Shown here piece after piece: positions 12,636 to 24,497 of a stretch of 64,000 nt of DNA (position 1 is its first letter; the number at the start of each line of letters is the position of its first letter). The position numbers were made by a program, and so were the translations under genes. The stretch is from NCBI GenBank assembly GCA_023014335.1, contig JAECYW010000006.1, forward strand, positions 806,001 through 870,000, read 5' to 3'. The notes below the pieces were generated by a model that worked only from the letters and a program-made list of their open reading frames with translations, was not told the origin of the DNA and made no database searches. Source of the stretch: Galerina marginata. Taxonomy: Eukaryota; Basidiomycota; Agaricomycetes; Agaricales; Galerinaceae.

Positions 12636-14418
12636 ATGTTGAAGTTCGCGGCTTTACTCGCCCTGACGTCTTTAATTCCTGCCTTCGTGCAGGCAGTTAG
12701 TCCTATTTACGGACAGTGCGGAGGTCAAGGATGGAGTAAGTCATATAGAATTCACTCACTACTCATAAGCCTGGTGCTCAACAGAACTTTTTAGCTGGTG
12801 ATACCACTTGTGCTACTGGATCGACCTGCGTTGTCTCGAACCCATATTACTCCCAGTGCTTGTAGGTCATCATACTGAATTGGAGTCACTCTTTTTAATG
12901 TCATATTTACAGACCTGGCTCAGCCAGTCCGGCGCCAAGTACCACGGCACCAACGACCACAAAGCCATCGACCACGACTGGTGGATCAACTACCGGGCCT
13001 AGTCCGACCACCATCCCAGACGCGGGAAACCCTTTCACAGGATACACAGTAAGTCGCAGAAGCTCGAAATACACATCCACTCACGTCTCTTTCAAGATCT
13101 ACTTGTCCCCCTTCTATGCCGACGAAGTTACCAAAGCCGCCGCCGCTATTTCTGACTCGACCCAGAAAGCTAAGGCATTGAGCGTAGCTAAAATTCCTAC
13201 CTTCACCTGGTTCGATGTCATCGCGAAGACCGCTCAACTGGGCACATACCTTGCCGACGCAAGCGCTCAGGCCAAGGCTTCCGGAAAGAAATACCTCGTT
13301 CAAATCGTCGTCTACGACTTGCCCGATCGTGACTGTGCTGCTCTTGCTTCCAACGGAGAATTCTCAATCGCCAACAATGGATTGGCCAACTACAAGACAT
13401 ACATCGATCAACTCGTCGCACAAATCAAGAGTAAGCTTATTAGGCTGCGTTATAAAAGGAATGTTGCTGATCATGCCCTTCCCCGATTCAGAATTCCCCG
13501 ATGTCCGCGTCGTTGCAGTCATCGAACCCGATTCTCTGGCAAACCTGGTCACCAACCTAAGCGTTGCCAAATGCTCTGGTGCCCAGACAGCGTATAAGGT
13601 ACGTAATCACACGATTTGGCCTGACACATCATCTTAAACTGTGATTTAGGCCGGTGTTACCTATGCTATGCAACAGCTCAACAGCGTTGGCACATATATG
13701 TACCTCGACGCCGGTCACGCTGGATGGCTCGGCTGGCCAGCCAACTTGTCTCCCGCTGCTCAATTGTTCGCTCAGCTCTACAAGGATGCTGGATCTCCCA
13801 AATTCGTACGAGGATTGGCCACTAACGTTGCCAATTACAATGCCTTATGTGAGTGCTGCCTTCATTGACTAATATGTTTTATTCATGTAATTGAAGCCGC
13901 TGCAACCCCCGACCCGGCTACGCAAGGAGACCCCAACTACGACGAGATCCACTACATCAATGTAAGGCCACGATTTCGATACACTTCAAATGGCTAACAT
14001 ATTTCTCGTTTGAACAGGCCCTCGCCCCCATGCTTACTTCTCAAGGCTTCCCTGCTCATTTCATCGTTGACCAAGGCCGTTCTGGTGTCCAGAATCTCCG
14101 CCAACAATGGGGTGACTGGTGTAATGTCAAGGGTGCCGGCTTCGGAACACGTCCCACTCTCAACACTGGCTCTAGCTTAATCGACTCCATCGTTTGGGTC
14201 AAGCCCGGAGGCGAATGCGATGGCACATCGAACACATCATCTCCAAGATTTGATGCTCATTGTGGTCTGAGTGACGCAGATCAGCCTGCTCCTGAGGCTG
14301 GTACCTGGTTCCAGGTAAGTTTTTATGAACACCATCCGAATTGCCGGGCTGATCACGAAATATTCTTCCAAAGGAATACTTCGCGACATTGGTCAAGAAT
14401 GCTAACCCTGCCCTTTGA
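12636..14418 (+). CDS. cel6A: GH6 cellobiohydrolase II with N-terminal CBM1
   Basis: Secreted exo-cellulase of glycoside hydrolase family 6, which releases cellobiose from the non-reducing ends of cellulose. The spliced product is about 449 residues. Residues 1-20 are a signal peptide. Residues about 21-56 are a family 1 cellulose-binding module (IYGQCGGQGW, then paired cysteines). Residues 57-95 form a Ser/Thr/Pro linker, and the catalytic domain follows. Both GH6 signatures are intact: VVYDLPDRDCAALASNGE and VIEPDSLANLVTN, which hold the catalytic aspartates. WVKPGGECDGTS and the C-terminal NANPAL are also present. Eight introns of about 50-60 nt all have GT/AG ends and keep frame; the first (12,736-12,794) splits the binding module. 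The start is the only ATG giving a signal peptide. It implies a plant-cell-wall-degrading lifestyle. Confidence 0.96.
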
Positions 14419-14677
14419 GTTTCTGACTGCCGTAGTATAAAATAGAAAATGTCTTGTTAGGATAGGTTCTGACGAACGAAGTAGTACTCAAAGATCCGCG
14501 TAGCAGTGTAATTGCTAGCCCAATAATCAGTGACACGATTTGTGAATCGAGGAATGCATGACTTTGCAGTTTATGGACAATTTACGCTATAATTTTTGTG
14601 TGCTTTCTGTCGACCTTTGGGAATAACTGCTATTGCGTGTATCTCTAAACTCTTTAACGTTGCAAAATACAGAAATT

Positions 14678-16509
14678 TCACCAATATTTCCGATCCTGAG
14701 TCTGTTGATAAGACCACTCAAGCCCCTCCGCTTTGAACAACGGTACAAATGTGATGCCCCAACAACTTACAACCGGTAAGCGATGGAACGAAGAAGATGC
14801 TTTATATTCGCCGAGGCGAAGAATGACCTTTTTCTTCACAGAGGCCATATGCATGTAGCTACGCGTCCCCGTCGGACCGCCCCTTAGGGAATTAGGGATT
14901 GCGGGCTGAATTTTGAGACGCCTCAACAGGGGTAGTTGGGTGATTACAGTGTCCAATAAAATTTTCTTAGGTACGCTATTAGAAATAGGGATGGAAATGA
15001 CAATCAGAAAAGCGAGACTAACCACAATATCGTCGGGGTCACGGTCAGTTTGGGCCAACTCGACTCCTCTAAAAGCATCCGACGAGATTGAAATGTCCAA
15101 GATTTTCAGCTCCTTGCAGGTTGCAATGATGGATAGATTATGCTGTCCAAAACACCAAAGACCTTCGTAAGTGGAGGTGATGTGAAGTTCCTCCAGAGAA
15201 CTTGAGTGGCTGGTCAATGGAGCACCAAAAAATTGCTTTGCGGATAGATCAGTTTCCATAGCCGTAACGAACATGTACGTGGATATGGAAAGTTTCTTGA
15301 GGCCTGAGTACTGTGATAGGTAATCCATGAATCCAGGTACGACATTATTGAGTGTGATTTCCTGCAGATAGATACCTTGGCCAGAAAGGTCTGTCCAAAA
15401 TTTACTCAAGCTAGAGCCAACGGCAGATTGCTTTTCCAGAACATCGTCGGTTACAGTAGCTAGCTTGACGAAACCCATTCTACCGGAGCGAACGACGGGC
15501 TGGCGGCATGGTTCTAACATATTGAAAAACCGCAAGGAGGTGAGATGACGCAAGTGAGGGATAGTTATGCCGTCGAGACGGACGAAGGAATTTTGAAGGC
15601 CGAGATGGCGCAAAAGCAATGGAGGGGAGTTGGCGGGAAAGTCCTTAAATAAATCATGTAAGCTAAGAGCCTTCGTGGTACGTGTATTTTGCCACTCGCG
15701 GTGGACGGCGAGGCTGGTGAGTTGCCCTGGTGGGGATTGTGCCATAAATGTTATGAGATTTAGAGTGGTCTGAGTGCTGAGTGATTTATCAGGCGAACGA
15801 GTATGTTCGTCGTATACAATTTCACGCAGGTTAGGGAAAAGATGAAACGGGATCGTAATTCGAGCATGAGCGAGAGAGACGTCCAACTTTACAAGGGAGG
15901 TCCACGTTTGGATGGCGTTTAGAACGATGATATGAGCCCACTCCTCGTCGGATTCCTCGGTTTTCCAGCTGCATGTGAACAGTGAGCCAAGAAGAAGGGC
16001 CAGAATTTAATGCGCAGTGCGCATACGTACGTTAGATTTTCGACGTTTTTTAGGGAAACCAGGGCATTGAATAGGTACTTGTTCATGCCGTCTTCCGCCA
16101 TGGCGACCTCCGGAGGAAGCGGTGGTTCAGGAACGGGAACCAAGGTACCTTCAACCGATGTGAATGCTCTCAGAGTACTTGTGTTATGCTTAGGGGATAG
16201 AGACCGCAGCACAACATGTCGGGTTGCACGGGATGCACCTGCAGGTGGATGACTGGCTAATGATTGAATCTTGGCAATGGGCGCGTCGATCATGTTCTGG
16301 TTGATATCGAAAGAGAGGGTATGCAGAATGATGGGTTCAAAATGGTTACCTAGCTGCATGCATGTCAACCGAAGACTCTTGATATCCTTATTCTCTAGCT
16401 AGGAGGAAGCGCTCCGACTTAGCGTGTTGCGCAAGTGTTATCATGATTGACTTACATGTTCGCCAATATGATTGACCAACTCTGGCGCGAGGGCAAGTAG
16501 GGTTGACAT
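14678..16509 (-). CDS. F-box protein with LRR-like C-terminal region
   Basis: The first exon encodes MSTLLALAPELVNHIGEHV. An intron with a GTAAGT donor leads to LENKDIKSLRLTCMQLGNHF, and together these form an F-box motif, the Skp1-binding part of SCF ubiquitin ligases. A second intron joins KNVENLT to WKTEESDEEWAHIIV. The remaining 400 residues carry irregular leucine-rich repeats (LTSLAVH, LRHLGLQNSF, LKKLSIST, LEELHITS, LKILDIS) that would select a target protein. Exon layout and the motifs KNV and EEW match the gene pair at 22,221-26,690, so the three are paralogs. A further short intron near 14,980 is possible. Target unknown. Confidence 0.72.
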
Positions 16510-16849
16510 TTGGACTTCAAAAACCAGTGGAGGTTCAAGTTATAGGACGTTTTCCAATCCCAGTCGTCATTTGACTTTCCCACCAGCAACCCATAACCAC
16601 CGTGGGTGACGTTCTGAGATGAGTAGAACATCCACAGGCCTGTAGATTAGATTCCAGTTTCTATTTAATGATTAATCAATACCTGGGCTTACAAATGTTT
16701 TTTTTTCAAGACCGAATCAAGTGTTCGTCCGTCACACTCAGGCTCGTCAGGAGCCTAATAGCATGGTCATGAAAACAACGATAAAATCAATACACCACTG
16801 TCACAGGTATAAAGGATTAATGAAATTTACTTGAGTAAGGCTCAGTTGA

Positions 16850-17702
16850 GTGGGGCGAGTCAGCGGCCGTTCAACAGTTGTCCATTGTCCAGGTTGGCTT
16901 TTTCTTGCCGGCCCGGACATCACGTGCAACACTCCCAATTTGAATTTTTGGATGTTTTCTTCGTTCGCCCTGTTTCCCATTCTTTTGCAACCTAGTGTGG
17001 CGGGAAATAGACCAGTGAAAATTGCACCTGCTAATGCCCTGCTAATTTGCGGCAAATTTGCAGGTCCGACCGGATCGCCGGGGAAGGGGGTGCGAAATAG
17101 GGCAAATTTGCTACCTCTCTGCACCCTCGGAAGTGGACCTATACATGACCATGACTTCCAATTTTTTCGGTGAGAGACCCAAGATGTTTGTCAAAAAAAG
17201 TGAACATTTGAGTGACCATCTTACTCGCTACCAGAATTTAGTTGTGTCCAAAGTCATACCAACCGTTGAGCTATTTCGCGTGCAAAATAGGAATTTTCTC
17301 TAATTTGCAGGGCTAATTTGCGCAAATTAGCTTGAGTTTCCGGGGGCTGCGCCCCCGGCCCCCTGCCTGCAAATTAGCCGAAATTCACCCCTGCGAATTT
17401 GGACCCCCGTCCGGGTCCGGCAAATTTGCCCAGCGAAGCAGGTCGGCAGGCTATTTCCCGCCACACTATTGCAACCATTAAACCGTTGGATCAAAACTAT
17501 CGAGGCTTCCTCGGATGTCCCAATTACTTTTCTTTATATGTCTGCCAACCAGAACTCAGACGCTGGAGAATCCGAATCCTTGCCGACGGACGCCAGATCC
17601 ATCAAGACTCTGTGGTTCACCGTTCGACGCGTGGATCCTCCATGCAAAGAATTTAGACCGGACGTAGCACGCGAAATACGCCGACCTCGCTGTTTGAAGT
17701 AA
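16850..17702 (+). pseudogene. Open frame interrupted by a hAT-type element
   Basis: Forward frames on either side of the element at 16,993-17,468 become continuous if the element and one copy of its 8-bp target duplication (484 bp together, not a multiple of three) are left out. The frame then runs from about 16,850 to the stop at 17,702. The left part ends FPILLQP and the right part begins LNRWIKTIEASSDVP. No family is recognised, and the frame may be part of a larger gene. The insertion shifts the frame, so the present locus cannot make the longer product. Confidence 0.4.
16993..17468. mobile_element. hAT-type non-autonomous element (MITE), 476 bp
   Basis: The ends are an 18-bp perfect terminal inverted repeat: TAGTGTGGCGGGAAATAG at 16,993-17,010 and its complement at 17,451-17,468. 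Direct copies of TTGCAACC lie at 16,985-16,992 and 17,469-17,476, an 8-bp target-site duplication. An 8-bp duplication and a TAGTG-type end are the marks of the hAT superfamily. Inside are repeated AAATTTGC and CTAATTTGC words near both ends, as is usual for hAT transposase-binding subterminal repeats. A G+C-rich palindrome (CGGGGGCTGCGCCCCCG) lies near 17,340. There is no transposase frame, so it depends on an element elsewhere. The perfect ends suggest fairly recent insertion. Confidence 0.9.
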
Positions 17703-18100
17703 GAGCAATGTATTACTTTACGTCACTTCCCAGCAATCTTCCCTTCCAAACGAATTATTTCGGCGATAACTTGTTGTAGAACGACAGCTTTGGTACTCTG
17801 GAATCCCGTGGATGAAAAGAGGTGCGGCACAGCTTAAAACTTGCGATTTAGGACATTATAGCTCTAACAACTGATCACTACATACTCAGATACATTCTGA
17901 ACTCCTGAGAGGCACGAAGGCATGGTGTTCGGACCACGGACTCGCGAAGCATGGATTGCCTAATAAGTACTCGAGTATGGCTTAATAGAAGAGAACCATC
18001 AGAATTTCAGTCAATATTGCACCGCTGTCTGCCATGACTGGTTCCATCACGCTATAGCTCGCTTCTCGTTCAACCTTTCTAACCCGAATCGTCCGTTGCG

Positions 18101-18108
18101 TATAAAGA
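18101..18108 (+). promoter_or_regulatory. TATA box before the DUF2235 gene
   Basis: TATAAAGA lies 60 bases before the ATG at 18,161. Confidence 0.45.
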
Positions 18109-18160
18109 GCCTCAGTACGTCCGCTTTTTACTCTCGTATCCACTCCCACAACTGTTTCAG

Positions 18161-20351
18161 ATGAGTTCGATTCTTGGGAACGGGACGACCGCTTCCCCAC
18201 TACCATCGCCAGTAGGATCTACGGTGCTGCCAGTGACCGACACCATACCTCCAGATCATCCGCATCGCACCCTGGTCTTATGTTTCGATGGCACAGGCGA
18301 CCAGTAAGCCTCTCATTTTTGCCCCTCGAGAATTAGCCTAACGCTAATAACCTCGTCGTCTAGGTTCGACGCTGATGTGAGGACAATTTCCGACAATTTT
18401 AATAATCGTTTTTCTTATTCAAAGTAGAATTCCAATATTGTCGAATTCTTCGCTATGCTCAAGAAGGACGACCCCGCGAAGCAGCTGGTCTATTACCAGG
18501 TGCTGTTTTTGCCCATGCTGCAGCGAATAATAGAATCCTAACTTTCGAGATTTTTCAGGCGGGAATCGGTACCTACACCGTACCTCAGATTGTGAGCCCC
18601 ATGATGTCGAAGTTCAGTCAAGTCAGAACGTTTCTTTCCGCACAAGCTAAATAAATAATTTCTGATTGTTTCTCTCCCCTCAGACCCTTGACATGGCCAT
18701 CGCGTGGAATTTGGACGCTCATATAATGGGTATGTGTTACGCCCATTCGAGAAAAATTGGCCAACATAATCACAACACTTTAAGGCGGATATGAATTCTT
18801 AATGCAAAATTGTATTTATCTCTGTTGTTCTCTAAATTCGCCCCGCTTACCTGAATTTATCTCAGACTGTGTCCACGACAGGATTTGTATCTTTGGCTTT
18901 TCCAGAGGTGCTTATACCGCACGTTGGTAAGTGTCGCTTTGCCTTTCCATCACACGAAATCAGTTCTTAGGCTCACATCGCGAGTAGCTTAGCCGGCATG
19001 ATCCACAAGGTCGGCCTGCTTCCAACGTGCAACCACCAGCAGGTTCCATTTGCCTATAAAATGTACACACAAGCCGACGAGGTTGGATGGCAGCAATCAA
19101 ACAACTTCAAGAAGACGTTCTCTATTGACGTCGACATCGAGTTCCTCGGCGTATGGTAAGTCTTTAAACCGACTGCCCTGCGACCAGAATTGTGTCCTAA
19201 TCTCCTGGAAGGGACACTGTCAGCTCAGTCGGACTGATCCCGCGCCGCCTCCCGTTCACCACGTCGAATACGGTAGTCAAGACGTTCCGGCACGCCGTCG
19301 CGCTAGACGAGCGCCGCGCCAAGTTCAAGGCGAACCTGTGGAACAAACCGAACGAGACCGAGCAGTTACTCAGCATCTCAGACCAGGCAATCGAAAACCT
19401 GGCCAAGGAGAAGCAGAAGCAGAAGCACAATGGGGGCAATGGAAAGCACCACGGTTCCCTCGGCGCGCTGGAAAGGAAGTATACTAAAGATAGGCTTGCC
19501 GCTACCAATATTGATGAGGTGCGTTCTCTAGATGCGTCGTTCTTGATTGTTCCGTCTGATGGATGGATGATTGCTAGGTCTGGTTTGCTGGATGCCATTG
19601 CGGTACGAGTCCTTCGCCGTGCTAGAAGGTTATCACTCCTAACTGTCATTTTTTTCGCTGACTAGACATCGGCGGCGGCTCTGGTACGCTAGTTTCCCCT
19701 CGTCTTGATCGTGACAGTGATGCTAACATCTTGCTCAAACTCGAAGTTACAAATGGCTCCAAACCTTGCCTTGCCCGCATTCCTCTCCGCTGGATGATCC
19801 GCGAATGCTTCCGAACCAACAGCGGCATCCTCTTCCACACCGACGGCCTGAAAGGAGTGGGGCTCGATCCTAGCTGTCTGTACCCTGTCGTGCTACCGCG
19901 TCCACCCGCACTGCCGCTCGACAAATCTTCACCAGAGACGGGGTTCATCCAGCCGATCCCTAAGGTTAAAAAATCTGCGCCCAATCCCACCGACGACGAC
20001 GACGAAACCACTGCCCTCGCCCTCCCAGTAACCCTAGAACAAGAATCCGAAGAACTTGCTGACCTCAAAGACTCCCTGGCGCCGATCTACGACCAGCTCA
20101 CGCTCGCGTGGTTCTGGTGGATCCTCGAGATCATCCCCATGAAATTCCACTTCCAGAACGGCGCGCGCTTCTGGGAGTATGACTTTAAGTGGAACATGGG
20201 GAAGGGGCGGCACGTTCCGAAGCAGCACCATGATGTGAGGATTCATCGGAGTGTGAAGACGCGGATGGAGGCGGAGGACGCGAAGGGCAGGAAGTACGCC
20301 CCGAAGGCGCAGATTAAGATGAACGAGGCGCGGGTTACTTGGGTTGATTGA
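18161..20351 (+). CDS. DUF2235 alpha/beta-hydrolase domain protein
   Basis: The spliced product is about 530 residues. Residues 37-46 (LVLCFDGTGD) begin the DUF2235 domain. The nucleophile elbow GFSRGAYTAR is at residues 132-141. An Asp-containing motif, HCDIGGGS, lies downstream and is formed across an intron near 19,620-19,665. These are the conserved Ser and Asp of this hydrolase family, related in fold to Tle1-type phospholipases; fungal members have no settled substrate. The middle part (FLGVWDTVSSVGLIPR) is also family-typical. After the domain comes an acidic, Pro-rich insert (about 19,900-20,050) and a conserved tail with WFWWILEIIPMK. Introns of about 50 nt divide the 5' half, while the last 700 bases are one exon. 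No signal peptide, so probably cytosolic. Confidence 0.85.
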
Positions 20352-21110
20352 GGGATGAATTATATTTTTCGGGTCTCAAATCTCGCGGGTTCCACTTCGG
20401 ACTCCTTCGTCTTCTCGCCCGGCCGATACCTGTTGTATGTGAAATATCAAGAATATCCGCTCCTTGTTGATGCCGCTTTAAACTGTCATCATCTAAATAA
20501 CAACATGTCGTTATTGCCCTAGTCAAGCGACTGCCATAGCGCGACTTTTGTTTGTGGCCTTCGCGGAAGAAAGCGCTTGGCAATTAATAATTATCTCAGT
20601 AAGGTCAACCAACTAGCCATAATATTATAACTCCGCCCTTTCTATCCGCTTTCCTATTATTCTGCTGATGGCTCATACTATCTCCCAGTACTTGTTTCGA
20701 AATTTCACCCTTCAACAATATAAAAACGCGATTTTCATGCATAGAATAGAAGCGATTTCCAATGCCGTTCTGTGGACTCAAAAACATCACTTGTTCTCGA
20801 AGGTCACGGCGTTCTCACTGCTTTCAACTTTCTCCTCCTCGCCAAGCACGTCATAAGTGCTGTATAAATGTCATCTTTCCTTGATCCTAGCTCACCTGTC
20901 GGTCGATTTCCAAATTCGTCCCGTCTTCCGTCCAGATGCTGGATGCTGAAAAGCTCAACTTCATTGTCTGTCTTTCATGGGGAACTTACTTACTGTCGGC
21001 GCCTTGCGGAGGAAGAGAGGACATCGGAGAGGGCTACTAATTCTCCCAACATCGATCGCGTAGACGACGAACCTGCTCGGATAGAGCGGTGGGGTGGGGT
21101 CAGACAGTGG
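20352..21110. other. Intergenic stretch, no gene seen
   Basis: About 760 bases between the hydrolase and the CFEM gene with only short unsupported frames. A+T-rich stretches near 20,590-20,720 may hold the hydrolase terminator. No repeat was recognised. Confidence 0.45.
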
Positions 21111-21117
21111 TATAAAG
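21111..21117 (+). promoter_or_regulatory. TATA box before the CFEM gene
   Basis: TATAAAG at 21,111 lies 75 bases before the ATG at 21,186. Confidence 0.45.
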
Positions 21118-21185
21118 TCCTAGCCAGGATTTATTTCGTCTGCATTCTTTACTCAAAGGAAGACCATTAAGATAATTCGACAAAA

Positions 21186-22030
21186 ATGCACCTCAAGCCC
21201 CTTGTCTTCACCACAATCTTCACCATCCTTGCGGTCGCCAAAGCACAGATCATTGCGCCTGCGGCGTGGTGGGCCTCTCTTGATCCCTGTGCGTTGCAGT
21301 GCGCTCAAAAAGCGGCAGACAAAGCGGGATGCAATTTGTAAATATTTTGGTCTTGCAAGGAAACATGTTGACCTCACCGTTTTACTAGAAATGATATCAA
21401 ATGCCTCTGCAATTCTACTTCCTTCTGGACCGACTTCAAGAACTGCGTTCAGCTCTCCTGCCCTCTTGTCTCCGACATTTCGAGTTCTCCAACCGTTGTC
21501 TTCAACAAAGCTTGCAGTGCGTTTTATTCCATCGCTGATTGACTGTGACCTCTGACGGGTTTAAATAACGACGATTTTTCTTAGCTCAGTTAGACTGGAC
21601 CTGGGGATTGGACCCATGTCTCCGTGATTGCCTCCTGAAAGCTGCTCAGACCCTCGGCTGTGCCTTGTACGTGCATTTGTCCAAGTGTTCCTTCCGATGC
21701 ACTAATCGTGGCGTACCCTAGGAACGACCGCATCTGCCTGTGCAAGAAAAAAGCAGCCTTCCTCGCCGCATTCTATGCCTGCGCTAGGAACTGCCCTGTC
21801 CTATACGAAACTGCTCAGGATTTCATTGCAACTAACTTCATTTGCCGTGAGTTATTTTGCGCGAATGACATGTCAGAAATTTGGCTGAGAGATAATGGAT
21901 AGCTGTTGTCGATCCCACCCTCACTATTATTCACCCCACTCTTACGGCAATCGACCCAACCCTCACTCTAATCGACCCAACTTTTACCATCTTCGACCCT
22001 GCTCCCACTGACACGGTTGTGGCCATTTGA
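21186..22030 (+). CDS. Secreted protein with two CFEM-like cysteine domains
   Basis: Residues 1-20 form a signal peptide ending AVAKA. Two cysteine-rich units of the same pattern follow. The first is LDPCALQCAQKAADKAGC, NDIKCLC and FKNCVQLSC. The second is LDPCLRDCLLKAAQTLGC, NDRICLC and YACARNC. The spacing, with an Asp just before the CxC pair, is the CFEM pattern of fungal extracellular proteins. In several fungi CFEM proteins bind haem or act at the cell surface, but a role here is not established. Four introns all splice in frame, and each CFEM unit is split by an intron just before the ND of the CLC motif, which shows internal duplication with its intron. The tail is a short repeat of (D/H)PTLTxI. 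No GPI signal is obvious. Confidence 0.85.
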
Positions 22031-22220
22031 GCTAACAAATTTGGCTGGGTGCTGACCGGCCAGTGCCTAAATTTCTGTTGAACTGTTCAAGTACAAAATA
22101 TCGTCGAAATATATCCTTTTAGACCGAGCACTATGTGGCGTATCCTAATGAAATGGGAGATAAAGTGTCCGTGACCACTTTTTCCATTTACAGCGGAGAA
22201 ATTAGAGCTCAATCACATAC

Positions 22221-24068
22221 CTAATCAGCTTCCTCAGCTGTGGAGGGAGATGCATCTCGATAATGCCACCCGCTACTTTCTCCGGTCGCCGAATCGAATG
22301 TGGCGCGTTCTGGAACAAGCGTCTTGAAGATTTGATTTTCAACTTCAATCAAAACAGTCGGCAAGTGTTTGCACAAAGGCGGCGCCGAGTACGTCCTTAA
22401 AATGTGGGCAAACTGAGAGCCAACCCAGTAGAGGTGATCTTCCAGGCCTGTCCCGCACCAATTACCTCGAGAGCCCTCGTCGTCGGCAGTGTATAGCGTC
22501 AGTGTCAGTAAACTGAGGAGATGCCACGACGCATTATGAATGAAAGAAACCTGTTAAGACAGTATAAGGAAATTCATATGGAGATGGTTGAGCACCTACT
22601 ATTGAGTTTTCTCGTGTGTCTGCGTTCGAAGTGCTGGTGTCCTTGTTATGCCTAGGGGTGATAGAGATTGCCAAGATTCTCAACTTCGTACAGGATGACA
22701 GCACTGAAGCGTTATGATCGCCCAAGCCCCATGAACCTTCGTAGATAGGGCGAATTTTCAATTCCTCCAGGGAGCGCACATGCATTGCCAACGGATTTTT
22801 GAAGAATTGAGTTGCCCACTTGTCAGATTCGACGGCATTTCTAAACTCATTGACGTGCATATCGAGCTTGATCAAACCCGAATATGTCTCCAGGTATTTT
22901 AGGAACGATGGGGTAACCTTATTGATCTTTATTTCCTCCAAGCGCAGACCAAGTTTGATGAAAGCCACCCAGATTTCGTCTAGGGTAGAGCCAATAGCTC
23001 GCTGGGCCGCCAAAAGTTCGGGGTCGATTGCAGGAAGTCCATCTCCGTATGAGTCGACGGCATCGTCTGGGTCGGGTGGTTCAAGGATGTTGCAGAGATC
23101 CAACGCGACGAGGTGCCGAAAGTGAGGTATTGTAACATTATCCAGCTTCACAAACATTCTTTCCAACCCTATCCGATGTAGACGAAGAGGAGGAGTGTCG
23201 CTTTGGAAGCACCAGAAGAGTTGATGAAGGCTGGCACTGGCGTGTGTGTCACGAGAGACGAATCCACCGCGCTTCACGCAGACGGAGGTAAGTTCTGGTG
23301 TTGAGGTAATCATCTTGCCCAAGTTCCGGTGAGTTTCATAGCTGAAGCCCTCTCCAGATGGTGTTCTGGATTCAATAATAGTGAAATTTTCGAGGTGGTA
23401 CAGGTGTTGTAGAGGAATGGGGATCTTGATGAAGTCAATCTCTAAGTGAAGAGTCCGGAGAGCGCAGAAGGAACGAAGGGCTGTCGCCACCGTATTCTGA
23501 GCCCATTCGTCATCTTTGTAATGAGTTTTCCAGCTAATTATACGTAAGTTCTTTATGTGTATTATGGTTGTAGAGAATTATAGAAAGTACCGGATGGAAT
23601 GAACGTTCTTTAAGGACATTAACGCGAGGAGAAGATATGTCCTCATCTCCGCTTCTGCGAAGATAACTTCTGGTGGATTTGGTGGCCGTGGATTTTTTAC
23701 CCATTTACCATCGACATAACTCTCTTCTGGCCCGTGCCTAGGGTCATAAGTTGGTGCCAGACAACGAATATCCAAGTCAGTAGTCGCTCGTGATGTAGCT
23801 GGTAATCCCCCAGTACCCATACACTGAAGGCTAGGAATGGTCGAAGAGATATTTGTTGCGTTGATGTTGAAAGAAATCCTGCACAGGACGGAATTTTCTA
23901 AGAAATCAGAGAGTTGTTTACAGGACAATCGGAGGTGCTTGATATCGACCATGTTCAACTGATATCGGAAAGTAATTAATATGTAGTCGAAGAGTCTATA
24001 GACCCACATACTGTGTGGCATATCATGTTAATCAACTCTGGAGGAAGAGAAAGTAAGGTGCCAGCCAT
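22221..24068 (-). CDS. F-box protein, tandem copy 1
   Basis: The protein starts MAGTLLSLPPELINMICH and splices to LNMVDIKHLRLSCKQLSDFL, forming an F-box for Skp1 binding in an SCF ubiquitin ligase. A second intron joins KNVHSI to the exon with KDDEWAQNTVATAL. A long central exon carries irregular leucine-rich segments (LRTLHLEID, LRLHRIGLERMFVKL, LVALDLCNIL, LRLEEIKINKV). The apparent stop at 22,534 (FFHS) is not the end. A short intron ending CTTAACAG near 22,551 leads to VSFIHNASWHL and an open frame to the stop at 22,221. The same arrangement, still open, is present in the neighbouring copy, which supports it. Differences from copy 2 are spread along the gene and none breaks the frame. Confidence 0.78.
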
Positions 24069-24323
24069 GTCGTTTTTAACGAGACCTTCGTTGTCGATGT
24101 TGAACGAACTGGCGCAAATTCAGGGCATCTCTGACTCAGACGCAGACACGCCAATCACGAGGCAGTACGCGACGAGTCACGCTTACCAAGCATCACTCAA
24201 CGAGTCAACGAAGTCTTTTCAATGAATCAATTCCACAACCCCCTCTTCCGAGAATTCTAGAATCTATAGCGACTTATAGTGAGGTGAAGCGTTTACAGGA
24301 CCGTTCATATTCTCTCTCCAAGA

Positions 24324-24497
24324 CTCTGGGGAGGTTTCAGTAAACACATGGCTAACTCTCCAGTACTCTGATGGTCCAAGTTCGGCCCCAGTGTGTAACC
24401 GCTCGCGATATACGAGTAGCAGGCGACCCACCGTCACCTAGACGCTGGCGTTTTGACAGGCTTGATGAGAGGTTGACCGGTCAGAAATTAATCAACT
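24324..24497. repeat. Short segment inverted relative to its tandem counterpart
   Basis: Between shared flanks (CTCTCTCCAAGA on the left, TTAGCCATTGTCTTTC on the right), this 174-bp stretch is the reverse complement of 26,961-27,141 in unit 2, with scattered mismatches. It lies about 255 bases upstream of the F-box start at 24,068. Confidence 0.9.

Noticed and set aside
17900..18210. Reverse frame upstream of the hydrolase
   Set aside because: It overlaps the promoter and first codons of a well-supported forward gene and has no recognisable product.
22534..22551. Stop at 22,534 as the end of the tandem F-box gene (and 25,164 in the second copy)
   Set aside because: Both copies have the acceptor CTTAACAG just there and an open continuation with leucine-rich sequence to 22,221 and 24,857.
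22820..23125. Forward open frames opposite the F-box genes (also near 25,471 and 26,067)
   Set aside because: They are antisense shadows of the long F-box exons and carry no signature of their own.
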